From an uncultured Bacteroidota bacterium (lineage in GTDB: Bacteria > Bacteroidota > Bacteroidia > Flavobacteriales > Flavobacteriaceae), in NCBI GenBank assembly GCA_902526165.1, contig CABZKA010000001.1, positions 84,435 through 148,434 of the forward strand: DNA of 64,000 bases, given 5' to 3'. The notes under the pieces were generated by a model. That model saw nothing but the letters and a program-made list of their open reading frames with translations, had not been told where the DNA came from and ran no database searches. Position 1 is the first letter of the stretch. The number at the start of each line of letters is the position of its first letter. A program made the translations under genes and the position numbers. Shown here one piece after another: positions 7,556 to 16,062 of the stretch.

Positions 7556-9697
7556 ATGAAAAACTTAATAAGGGCTACCTTGATATTGGCCCTACTAATA
7601 ACAAATAAAAATTTTTCTCAAGAAGTTGAGATTGATTCAATATTACCTGTATACCTTGATGAGGTGATTGTTTCAACCCCTTTTGGAGAGACAGCTGATG
7701 ATAATGTAATAAAAGTTACAAAAGTTGATTTGGCTAAAATGAGTGCTGTAAACACTCAAACAATGAAAGATGTTCTTGAAGAAACACCAGGACTTTCATT
7801 CATATCGACAGGACCTGGCATATATAAACCAAACATTAGAGGTTTATCATCCAATCGTGTGGTTGTTTTTAATCAAAACATTCGCTATGAGAATCAACAA
7901 TGGGGTGATGAACACGGAATTGATATTGCAACTGGTGGTGTGAGCTCCGTTGAATTGATTAAAGGGCCTACTTCCATTTTATACGGAAGTGATGCCATCG
8001 GGGGTGTCCTATACTTTAATCCTCAACAATATCTAAAATACAATGGAACCAAAGGTGATTTTAGTACATTCTACAATACGAATTACTCTGGTTTTAATTC
8101 CACGATTGGAGTCAGTACAACAATTGATGAATTCAGTTTAATCGCTAGGGCAAGTGTTGTTGAAAACGGTGATTATTCAGGATCTCAAAGACCTGACAGT
8201 AATGATGGTCCATACGAAAGTACTGGGATGGAATCTAAAGATTTTCAACTTGCTTTGGGGTATTCTAAAGGTAATTACAGTTCTGATTTGAGACTTAATT
8301 TCAACGAATCAATACTTTATGTTCCTCACGGAGATGAAGAGGAGGGTCATGATGACCATGATGATGGCGACCATGACGATGATGATCATGATGATGATCA
8401 TGATGATGATCATGATGAGGACCATGATGATCACGAAGAGCATGAGGAAGAGGAAAGTTACCAAGACATTGAGAACTTTATCGTTAGTTGGAAAAATGAT
8501 GTAAAGTTTGACAATTCGGCATTATCAGTAACTGTAGGTTTTTCTCAGAATTTGAGAAAAGAGTTTGGCCATCACGGTGAAGAAGGTCATGATGATCATG
8601 ACGAGGACGATCACGATGATGATCATGATGATGACCATGATGATCATGACGAGCATGGTGAAGAAGCTGCACTTGATATGACATTAAGAGTAACTTCACT
8701 CGACTGGAAATATGTTAATGAAAAAAATGACAATATTGAGCTTGCTGTTGGAGGAAACTTTATTCACCAAACTAATGAAAACCATGGAGAAGAGATCTTA
8801 GTACCTAACGCTAAAAAAAATGATATGGGACTATTTATGCTTTCACATTTTCATTTTGATTCCTCAGATCTAATGATTGGAGCAAGAGCTGACATAAGAA
8901 AAATTGATGCAATTGGTATTGAAAAAACATATTCAAGTATGACTGCATCAGCTGGTTACAAATTGGATCTTGGTGGATCTTCTATTTTTAGATTGAATAT
9001 GGCAACTGGCTACAGAGCTCCTAATCTTTCTGAATTGTTTTCTGATGGTGAGCATCACGGAACTGGTCGATATGAAATAGGATCTGATCAATTATCAGTA
9101 GAGAAAAATTTTCAAACTGATATTTCTTTTGAGACATCTAATGAAAAATCAAGTTTACTAGTAGATTTATTTTATAATAATATAAATGATTATATATTCT
9201 TAAATCCAACAGGTGCTCAGACTGATGAATTCATGCCTATCTATGAGTATACACAATCAGATGCAACTATTCTAGGTGGTGAAATTGCATATTCTTCTGA
9301 AACTGGAATTGATTGGTTATCGTACTATGCTTCAATGGAATACTTAAGAGGTAAAAAGAAAAATGATGGATGGTTACCAGACATTCCACCTGTAACGTTC
9401 AAACTCAATCTTGATTTAGATTTTAGTGAAAAAATTAACTACGAAATTGATATTTTACATAAAGCTAGACAAGATAAAGTTGCAATTTTTGAGAATTCAA
9501 CTCATTCAAACTTCCTAGTTGATATTTCTGGACAGTATGAATTAAATACTTCATACCCTGGTGCTAAAGCTCAGTTGTTTTGGAAGGTAGAGAATGTTTT
9601 TGACAAGTACTATTACGATCATTTATCCAGATTTAAAAACTACGGTTTTTTTGATATGGGCAGAAATGTTTCTATTGGACTTAAAATTTCTTATTAG
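7556..9697 (+). CDS. TonB-dependent outer-membrane receptor with His/Asp-rich loops (ZnuD-like, probable zinc uptake)
   Basis: 713 aa; signal peptide, plug domain (LDEVIVSTPFGE, KDVLEETPGLSF, IRGLSSNRVVVFNQNIRYENQQWGDEHG, ELIKGPTSILYGSDAIGGVL), C-terminal beta-barrel; two HD/DE-rich inserts. Confidence 0.87.
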   Translation: MKNLIRATLILALLITNKNFSQEVEIDSILPVYLDEVIVSTPFGETADDNVIKVTKVDLAKMSAVNTQTMKDVLEETPGLSFISTGPGIYKPNIRGLSSNRVVVFNQNIRYENQQWGDEHGIDIATGGVSSVELIKGPTSILYGSDAIGGVLYFNPQQYLKYNGTKGDFSTFYNTNYSGFNSTIGVSTTIDEFSLIARASVVENGDYSGSQRPDSNDGPYESTGMESKDFQLALGYSKGNYSSDLRLNFNESILYVPHGDEEEGHDDHDDGDHDDDDHDDDHDDDHDEDHDDHEEHEEEESYQDIENFIVSWKNDVKFDNSALSVTVGFSQNLRKEFGHHGEEGHDDHDEDDHDDDHDDDHDDHDEHGEEAALDMTLRVTSLDWKYVNEKNDNIELAVGGNFIHQTNENHGEEILVPNAKKNDMGLFMLSHFHFDSSDLMIGARADIRKIDAIGIEKTYSSMTASAGYKLDLGGSSIFRLNMATGYRAPNLSELFSDGEHHGTGRYEIGSDQLSVEKNFQTDISFETSNEKSSLLVDLFYNNINDYIFLNPTGAQTDEFMPIYEYTQSDATILGGEIAYSSETGIDWLSYYASMEYLRGKKKNDGWLPDIPPVTFKLNLDLDFSEKINYEIDILHKARQDKVAIFENSTHSNFLVDISGQYELNTSYPGAKAQLFWKVENVFDKYYYDHLSRFKNYGFFDMGRNVSIGLKISY

Positions 9698-9703
9698 AAT
9701 TTT

Positions 9704-9732
9704 AAAAAAGCGGCTTACGAGCCGCTTTTTTT
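9704..9732 (+). terminator. Rho-independent terminator of the zinc-type TonB receptor gene
   Basis: aaaaaAGCGGCT-TACG-AGCCGCTtttttt; 7-bp perfect stem with UNCG-type loop and T tract. Confidence 0.9.
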
Positions 9733-9750
9733 TATAACTTTATTTAAATT

Positions 9751-9815
9751 ATTGGGGTGCTACGGCTGAGATTATACCCATTGAACCTGACAAAGTAATT
9801 TTTGTAAGGAAATGT
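9751..9815 (+). promoter_or_regulatory. TPP riboswitch (THI element)
   Basis: ggggtgctacGGCTGAGAttatACCCattGAACCTGAcaaagTAATtttgtaaGGAAatg contains the conserved CUGAGA, ACCC, GAACCUGA, UAAU and GGAA blocks in the right order. Confidence 0.92.
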
Positions 9816-9849
9816 GACTCACTTTAGAATCCCGTTAAAATATGTAATT

Positions 9850-11985
9850 ATGAAAAATTTAATTTTAACGGTATTTGTATTTTCAAATCTTATTTTTTCA
9901 CAAGAAAATGCAATCGATACCATTTTAGTAAATAAACAGAATTTAGATGAAGTGGTTGTTACTGCAATTCGGGCATCTTCAAAGACACCAGTACCATATA
10001 AATTATTGGACGCTAATGATATTGCACGTGTCAATTTAGGCCAAGATATTCCTGTGATTCTAAGTATGACACCATCTGTAAATATTACATCGGATGCTGG
10101 AAATGGAATTGGATACACTGGAATGAGCATAAGAGGTTCTGATGGATCCAGAATTAATGTTACAATAAACGGAGTCCCCCTAAATGATTCTGAATCTCAT
10201 GGGACATATTGGGTTGATCTGCCAGATTTTGCTAGTAGTATTTCTAGTATTCAAATTCAGCGCGGGGTAGGCACATCAACCAATGGGGCTGGGGCTTTCG
10301 GTGGTAGTATTAATATTTCTACTAAAAAACAATCTCAGGCTCCTAAATTTAAATTATCAAATTCTTTTGGTAGCTATGGAACACTAAAAAATTCAATAAG
10401 TTTTACAACTGGAACTTTGGGTAATTATTTTGAACTAAGTGGTAATCTATCAAAAATATATTCCGATGGATATATCGACAGGGCATCCTCAAACTTAAAA
10501 GGATATTTCTTACAAGGTTCATATAATTATGATAAAACAAATATCAAACTAATTGCATTTGGTGGTCATGAAAGAACGTATCAAGCATGGTATGGACTTG
10601 ACCCAGAAACTCTAAATACCAACAGAAAATTCAATTATGCAGGGATGTATTATAATGCTGATGGTGAAGAAATGTTCTATGATAAACAAGAAGATAATTA
10701 TAAACAAGACCATTACCAGTTAATTTTTAATCATCAAATGAATGCTTATTGGAGAGCGAATTTAACATTTCATTACACTCACGGTAGAGGTTATTATGAG
10801 GAATATTCTGAGGACCAAAATTTATTAGATTATTTAATTAATGAGAACAGTGGTCAAGCCATTTCAGATCTAATTAGAAGAAAGTGGTTGGATAATGATT
10901 TTTACGGCTCACTCTTTAATTTTATTTATGATAAAAATTCAATAAAATTAATTTTAGGAGGAACTCTTAATAAATACTATGGTGATCACTATGGTGAAGT
11001 TATATGGGCGAGAAATGCAGGTAACTCAGAAATTAGACATCGATACTATGATAATTATGGAAACAAGGAGGAGTTTAACTTATTTTCAAAACTTGAATAC
11101 ACACTCAATGATAAACTTTACGCTTTTCTTGATCTCCAGAACAGAAATATAAATTATGACGCTATATTAATAGGAGGAGATAACGTCAATAAAAGTTTTA
11201 ATTTTTTTAATCCTAAAGCTGGTATTTATTATAAGCTTAATTCTAGTAATGAATTTTATTTCTCATTTGCCAGAGCGCATCGAGAACCTACTAGAACAGA
11301 TTATGAAAATGGAAACCCTTATCCTGAAATGCTGGATGATTTTGAGTTAGGATGGAAATACAAAGGCAAAAAATCTATATATAATATCAATTTGTATTTG
11401 ATGGATTATAATGATCAATTAGTTTTAACGGGTGAGAGAGATGATGTTGGATACTACATCAGAGCAAATGTTGGAGAAAGCTATAGAGCAGGGATTGAGT
11501 TCGATGGTGTTTTCTATATCGATGATTATTTTACAATTAAACCAAATATTACATTCAGTTCTAACAAAAACAATGACTATCTAACTCAATTTGATGGTAG
11601 CTTACAAAATTTTGGAAAAACATACATATCTTTTTCGCCAAACTTAATTTTTGGTAATTCTATTGAATTTAAAATGAACGATAAAACACTTTTATTTTTT
11701 AATACGAAGTATGTTGGAAAGCAATATATGTCAAATACAAATGTTGAGTCATCAGTTCTTGCTTCGTACTTGGTTAATGATTTGGGCATAAACCATAGTT
11801 TTTCTATATCAGGATTTTCAGATGATTTTGAATTAAAACTTTTGATTAATAATTTATTTAATCAAAAATATGAGAGCTATGGAGGACATTATTTTTATGA
11901 TATAGATAATAAGACATACTCAGGAGCATATTTTTATCCAATGGCTGAGATTAACTTCCTGATTGGTCTTGATTTTAATTTTTAA
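9850..11985 (+). CDS. TonB-dependent receptor, probable thiamin/thiamin-derivative outer-membrane transporter
   Basis: Plug and barrel motifs (LDEVVVTAIRASSKTPVPYKLLDANDIARVN, GMSIRGSDGSRINVTINGVPLNDSESHGTYWVDLPDF, IQRGVGTSTNGAGAFGGSINI), preceded by TPP riboswitch. ATG 9850 (MKNLILTVFVFSN signal peptide) preferred over track start 9814. Confidence 0.9.
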   Translation: MKNLILTVFVFSNLIFSQENAIDTILVNKQNLDEVVVTAIRASSKTPVPYKLLDANDIARVNLGQDIPVILSMTPSVNITSDAGNGIGYTGMSIRGSDGSRINVTINGVPLNDSESHGTYWVDLPDFASSISSIQIQRGVGTSTNGAGAFGGSINISTKKQSQAPKFKLSNSFGSYGTLKNSISFTTGTLGNYFELSGNLSKIYSDGYIDRASSNLKGYFLQGSYNYDKTNIKLIAFGGHERTYQAWYGLDPETLNTNRKFNYAGMYYNADGEEMFYDKQEDNYKQDHYQLIFNHQMNAYWRANLTFHYTHGRGYYEEYSEDQNLLDYLINENSGQAISDLIRRKWLDNDFYGSLFNFIYDKNSIKLILGGTLNKYYGDHYGEVIWARNAGNSEIRHRYYDNYGNKEEFNLFSKLEYTLNDKLYAFLDLQNRNINYDAILIGGDNVNKSFNFFNPKAGIYYKLNSSNEFYFSFARAHREPTRTDYENGNPYPEMLDDFELGWKYKGKKSIYNINLYLMDYNDQLVLTGERDDVGYYIRANVGESYRAGIEFDGVFYIDDYFTIKPNITFSSNKNNDYLTQFDGSLQNFGKTYISFSPNLIFGNSIEFKMNDKTLLFFNTKYVGKQYMSNTNVESSVLASYLVNDLGINHSFSISGFSDDFELKLLINNLFNQKYESYGGHYFYDIDNKTYSGAYFYPMAEINFLIGLDFNF

Positions 11986-12410
11986 TTATAAACTCTTAGT
12001 GAGGATCCAACTCTCTCTGTTCTGTACCTGACAAGGGGATATTTATTATTCTGATTAATATTATTTAACAGCTGTCCTGTGGCCAAACTATAAAGGTTTT
12101 GGGTACATTCGCAAGAAAGCTGAACACCAGAAATATTTAATTTTGGACAGGATGAATTCACAGCGTGATTTGGGGGACATTGTTCCCACGCTAAAATATC
12201 ACCATTAAAATTAAAAAGTACTATTCCACACACTCCAACCCCAACAAGTTCAACTGAACCACTGGGAAACTTAATATTATCATACAAAGGTAAATCCAAA
12301 TTAATTGTCTTATCAAATTTTAAATTTGGAATATAAGGGTTGTAATTGATGTTAGAGCTTTCGCAAGCACACAATAAAACAATTAAAAGTAAGGTGAGTC
12401 TCATTATCAA
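11982..12410 (-). CDS. Lipoprotein with Rieske-like fold signature but altered ligand residues
   Basis: 142 aa; LLCAC lipobox; NYNPYIPNLKFDKTINLDLPLYDNIKFPSGS...CPPNH...C...SCECTQNLYSLATGQ...YPLVRYRTERVGSSLRVYN. Confidence 0.6.
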   Translation of the reverse strand: MIMRLTLLLIVLLCACESSNINYNPYIPNLKFDKTINLDLPLYDNIKFPSGSVELVGVGVCGIVLFNFNGDILAWEQCPPNHAVNSSCPKLNISGVQLSCECTQNLYSLATGQLLNNINQNNKYPLVRYRTERVGSSLRVYN

Positions 12411-12457
12411 TATTCAAATTTAAATAAAAGAAGATTAAAATTTGTATATTAGTTAGT

Positions 12458-12481
12458 CCTCTGTAAAAGAGGTTTTTTTTT
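12458..12481 (+). terminator. Intrinsic-terminator-like hairpin in the greA leader
   Basis: CCTCT-gtaaa-AGAGG followed by 9 T; T tract ends 5 nt before the greA ATG; strand-specific (no T tract on - strand). Confidence 0.7.
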
Positions 12482-12486
12482 AGTGT

Positions 12487-12960
12487 ATGAAGATTAATTA
12501 TTATACGAAAGGCGGATTAAATAAGTTAAGACTAGAGCTTAATAAGTTGAAAGATGTAGAAAGACCAAAAGCTTCGAAAGCAATTGCAGAAGCTAGAGAT
12601 AAAGGAGATTTAAGTGAAAATGCTGAGTATGATGCCGCAAAAGAAGCGCAAGGATTATTGGAGCTTAAAATTTCAAAATTGGAAGAAACACTTTCAAATG
12701 CTAGACTCATTGATGAATCTCAACTTGATTCCTCAAAAGTTCTTGTTTTGTCTAAAGTAAAAATTAAAAATCAGGTTAATCAGGCTACATTAGAATACAC
12801 CTTAGTTGCTGAGAGTGAAGCAAACTTAAGAGATGGTAAAATATCTGTAAACTCACCTATTGGTCAAGGTCTTTTAGGGAAGTCAGTAGGAGATGTTGCC
12901 AAGATAAAAGTCCCAAATGGAACAATTAATTTTGAAATTTTGTCAATAACAAGATCATAA
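12487..12960 (+). CDS. greA: Transcription elongation factor GreA
   Basis: 157 aa; YTKGGLNKLRLELNKLKDVERPKASKAIAEARDKGDLSENAEYDAAKEAQ. Confidence 0.96.
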   Translation: MKINYYTKGGLNKLRLELNKLKDVERPKASKAIAEARDKGDLSENAEYDAAKEAQGLLELKISKLEETLSNARLIDESQLDSSKVLVLSKVKIKNQVNQATLEYTLVAESEANLRDGKISVNSPIGQGLLGKSVGDVAKIKVPNGTINFEILSITRS

Positions 12961-12961
12961 T

Positions 12962-13354
12962 TTGTCGTCTATTTTTACTAAAATAATAAAAGGGGAGCTT
13001 CCATGTTACAGAATTGATGAGACAGATGATTGTTTTGCATTTTTAGATATTAACCCAAATCAAAAAGGTCATACCTTATGTGTTTTAAAAAAAGAAATTG
13101 ATTATATATTTGATTTAGAATTTGATGATTATCAAAAACTTATGAATTTTTGCAGAAAAATTGCTTTAGCATTAAAAAAATCAATCAATTGTAAAAGAAT
13201 TGCACTTTCCATCATTGGTCTTGAAGTTCCTCACGTACACGTTCACTTAATCCCAATAGAGTCAATGAGTGACATGAATTTTAGTAAGAAAATAAATTTA
13301 AGTGATAATGAGTTCAAATCAATAGTAAAAAAAATTAAATCAAATTTAAAATGA
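12962..13354 (+). CDS. HIT family protein
   Basis: 130 aa; IFTKIIKGELPCYRIDETDDCFAFLDINPNQKGHTLC, histidine triad HVHVHLIP. TTG start. Confidence 0.92.
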   Translation: MSSIFTKIIKGELPCYRIDETDDCFAFLDINPNQKGHTLCVLKKEIDYIFDLEFDDYQKLMNFCRKIALALKKSINCKRIALSIIGLEVPHVHVHLIPIESMSDMNFSKKINLSDNEFKSIVKKIKSNLK

Positions 13355-13716
13355 ATATTTCAGGAATAATAAAGTTAATAAGTGAAACAAAAGAGTATGG
13401 TTCTAACGGTTTTAAAAAAAGAGAACTTGTTATAACCACACAAGAACAATATCCTCAAAATATTATGGTTGAATTTATCCAAGATCGATGTGAAATTCTT
13501 GATTCATTCTCAGTTGGAGATTTTGTAAAAATCGATATTAATTTGAGAGGAAGAGAGTGGGTAAATAAAGATGGTGAAACAAAATATTTTAATTCAATTC
13601 AAGGTTGGAGAATTGAAAAGACTCAAAATCAAGTAGATAGAAATCTTCCCCCAATTCCTGAAGATATCGACATTAAATCTGACGATTCATCGGATTCTGA
13701 TGACTTGCCATTTTAA
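13351..13716 (+). CDS. DUF3127 family protein with SSB-like acidic C-terminal tip
   Basis: 121 aa; GSNGFKKRELVITTQEQYPQNIMVEFIQDRCEIL...FVKIDINLRGREWVNKDGETKYFNSIQGWRIE; C-terminus DSDDLPF. Confidence 0.85.
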   Translation: MNISGIIKLISETKEYGSNGFKKRELVITTQEQYPQNIMVEFIQDRCEILDSFSVGDFVKIDINLRGREWVNKDGETKYFNSIQGWRIEKTQNQVDRNLPPIPEDIDIKSDDSSDSDDLPF

Positions 13717-13718
13717 GT

Positions 13719-14354
13719 ATGTATGAGCTAGGAAATGATTACAAATTCCCTTCCCCAAAATTGGCAAGTAATGAAGGTATTGTTGCAATCGGTGGAGACC
13801 TAAACCCTTTAAGAATATTAGAAGCTTATAAAAATGGTATTTTCCCATGGTTTAATGATGATGAAAATTTAATTTGGTGGAGTCCAGATCCAAGAATGGT
13901 ACTTTTTCCTGAAAAAATCAAGCTTTCAAAAAGCTTTAGATCCTTTTTAAAAAAAAAAGAGTACCGTGTTAGTTTCAATGAAAATTTTGAAAGTGTTATT
14001 GAATCGTGTTCAAATATTAAAAGAGTTGGTCAAAATGGTACTTGGATTACAAGTGGATTAAAAAAATCATTTATCAAACTTCATGAAATGGGACATGCCC
14101 ATTCGGTCGAAGTATGGCATCAAAACGTAATTATTGGTGGGTTGTATGGGTTAGATTTAGGTAATATTTTTTGTGGTGAAAGTATGTTTTCCACAAAACC
14201 AAATGCAAGTAAAGTTGCTTTGTATTCTTTGTGCAAAGAACTTAAGTCAAATTATTATAAGTTTATTGACTGCCAAGTTCCATCAGAGCATTTAAGGAGT
14301 CTAGGTGCTGAGGAAATTTCAAGAAATAGTTTTCTAGAAAAATTAATTAATTAG
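13719..14354 (+). CDS. aat: Leucyl/phenylalanyl-tRNA--protein transferase
   Basis: 211 aa; FPSPKLASNEGIVAIGGDLNPLRILEAYKNGIFPWF...WWSPDPRMVLFP...GLYGLDLGNIFCGESMFS. Confidence 0.96.
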   Translation: MYELGNDYKFPSPKLASNEGIVAIGGDLNPLRILEAYKNGIFPWFNDDENLIWWSPDPRMVLFPEKIKLSKSFRSFLKKKEYRVSFNENFESVIESCSNIKRVGQNGTWITSGLKKSFIKLHEMGHAHSVEVWHQNVIIGGLYGLDLGNIFCGESMFSTKPNASKVALYSLCKELKSNYYKFIDCQVPSEHLRSLGAEEISRNSFLEKLIN

Positions 14355-15039
14355 AGCATTTGAATTCATTAATACTAATTGATTTATTAATGTTGTAATC
14401 TCCAATTGAAAACCTTTCTAGGTGTTTTACAAATGCCCCTGAGTTAAGATTTTTTCCAAAATCGTTGGCAATTGTCCTTATGTAGGTCCCTTTTGAACAA
14501 GTAATTTTGAAATCGATTTCAGGAAAATTATTTTTTAATATACAGAATTCAAAAATATTAATTTTTCTTTTTTTTATATCAGTAATTTTCACTCCTTTTC
14601 TTGCAAAGTCATATAATTTGTTTCCTTTTTGTTTGATTGCTGAATATATGGGTGGCTCCTGATCCAACTCACCTTTAAACATATCGATTGTCTGTAAAAT
14701 ATGATCATTATTTATATGTTCAATTCCATAAACCTGGTCAATATCTGTTTCAAGATCAAAAGAAGGTGTTGTGGCACCAAAATAAAAAGTGGTGTAGTAA
14801 GTTTTTTTTAATGCTTGAAGTTTCTCAATCTCTTTTGTTTTTTTTCCTGTACAAATTAGCAGTAACCCTGTTGCTAAAGGATCTAGCGTACCTGCATGAC
14901 CAACCTTAATTTTTTTTAATCTATATTTTTTTTTCATAAAAAATCTTATGGTTTTTACAACATCAAATGATGACCAAAATAAGGGCTTGTAAATGGGAAG
15001 AATTAATCCTTCTTCAATTTTTTTGTTATCTATTAACAT
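14347..15039 (-). CDS. truB: tRNA pseudouridine(55) synthase TruB
   Basis: 230 aa; KPLFWSSFDVVK, KVGHAGTLDPLATGLLLICTGKKTK, YDFARKG, CSKGTYIRTIANDFG. Confidence 0.96.
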   Translation of the reverse strand: MLIDNKKIEEGLILPIYKPLFWSSFDVVKTIRFFMKKKYRLKKIKVGHAGTLDPLATGLLLICTGKKTKEIEKLQALKKTYYTTFYFGATTPSFDLETDIDQVYGIEHINNDHILQTIDMFKGELDQEPPIYSAIKQKGNKLYDFARKGVKITDIKKRKINIFEFCILKNNFPEIDFKITCSKGTYIRTIANDFGKNLNSGAFVKHLERFSIGDYNINKSISINEFKCSN

Positions 15040-15828
15040 TTATAAATTAAAAAAAATACAAATTAGACCTACTGTCAGACAATAGATAGAAAAATATTTT
15101 AACTTACTTTTTTTCACTATAACAATCATCCATTTACAAGCAAAAATTCCAGAAATGAATGCACTTATAAATCCGAAAAAATAAGAACTAAGAATTTCTT
15201 GATTAAAAATTATTTCATCAAAAATCATGATTTTTAAAAATGAACCAAATATCAAAGGTAAAACCATTATAAATGAAAATTTAGCTGCTAATTCTCTATT
15301 GATTCCCAATATAACAGAGGAGCATATGGTTAATCCACTTCTGGAAATTCCAGGTAATATTGCTAATGCTTGAGATAAGCCTACAAGGAAAGATTTTGGA
15401 TAATTAAATTTATTTATAGTGCTTATTTTGAAATCGGATATAAATAAAATTATTGATGTAAATATCAACATTGATCCTACAAAAACTAAGTTGCCATCAA
15501 AAAAGTTCGATATTTTTTCCTCAAAAAGGAAACCAACAACCCCAGCTGGTATTATTGAAATTATAATGAGTTTTAAAAAATGTGAATTTTCATCTTTTTT
15601 TAAATTAATTGTACTAATCAGGATTTTTTTTAAGTCTTTCCAAAATACTACAATAACACTGAAGCTTGTAGCTAAATGAAGTATTAAAGTGAAAAGAATA
15701 TTATTAGTCAAACCAGTTTCATAAACTAAAAGGACTTTAAATATTTCAAGATGTCCACTTGATGAAATTGGGAGGAACTCGGTCAGACCCTGAACTAAAC
15801 CTAATAAGATTGACTTAAAAATCTCCAC
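15040..15828 (-). CDS. uppP: Undecaprenyl-diphosphatase (BacA/UppP)
   Basis: 262 aa; LGLVQGLTEFLPISSSGHLEIF, GLSQALAILPGISRSGLTI. Confidence 0.96.
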   Translation of the reverse strand: MEIFKSILLGLVQGLTEFLPISSSGHLEIFKVLLVYETGLTNNILFTLILHLATSFSVIVVFWKDLKKILISTINLKKDENSHFLKLIIISIIPAGVVGFLFEEKISNFFDGNLVFVGSMLIFTSIILFISDFKISTINKFNYPKSFLVGLSQALAILPGISRSGLTICSSVILGINRELAAKFSFIMVLPLIFGSFLKIMIFDEIIFNQEILSSYFFGFISAFISGIFACKWMIVIVKKSKLKYFSIYCLTVGLICIFFNL

Positions 15829-16062
15829 TTAATTAGGATTTCTCATAATTGCAAATACTTCAATTATAAACCCAAATACAACTAGAATTGGCGCAACTCT
15901 AATTCTTCTAAAATTATAAATTTCATCATTGAAAATATTTGGATCCTCAGATCCTCCCCCAGACATTAAAAAAAATCCAAGGGTTATAAATATTAAGCCT
16001 AAAAGCATTAATTGGTAATTTTTTTTTCCAAAAACCATTTTTCTTTTTTCTTTTTTCATCAA
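15829..16062 (-). CDS. DUF3098 family small membrane protein
   Basis: 77 aa; KKNYQLMLLGLIFITLGFFLMSGGGSEDPNIFNDEIYNFRRIRVAPILVVFGF; between ftsX and uppP. Confidence 0.8.
   Translation of the reverse strand: MMKKEKRKMVFGKKNYQLMLLGLIFITLGFFLMSGGGSEDPNIFNDEIYNFRRIRVAPILVVFGFIIEVFAIMRNPN

Noticed and set aside
8319-8699. ORFs 8319..8504 (+) and 8484..8699 (-) rich in Met/His
   Set aside because: Out-of-frame readings of the His/Asp repeat tracts inside the TonB receptor gene; low-complexity artefacts.
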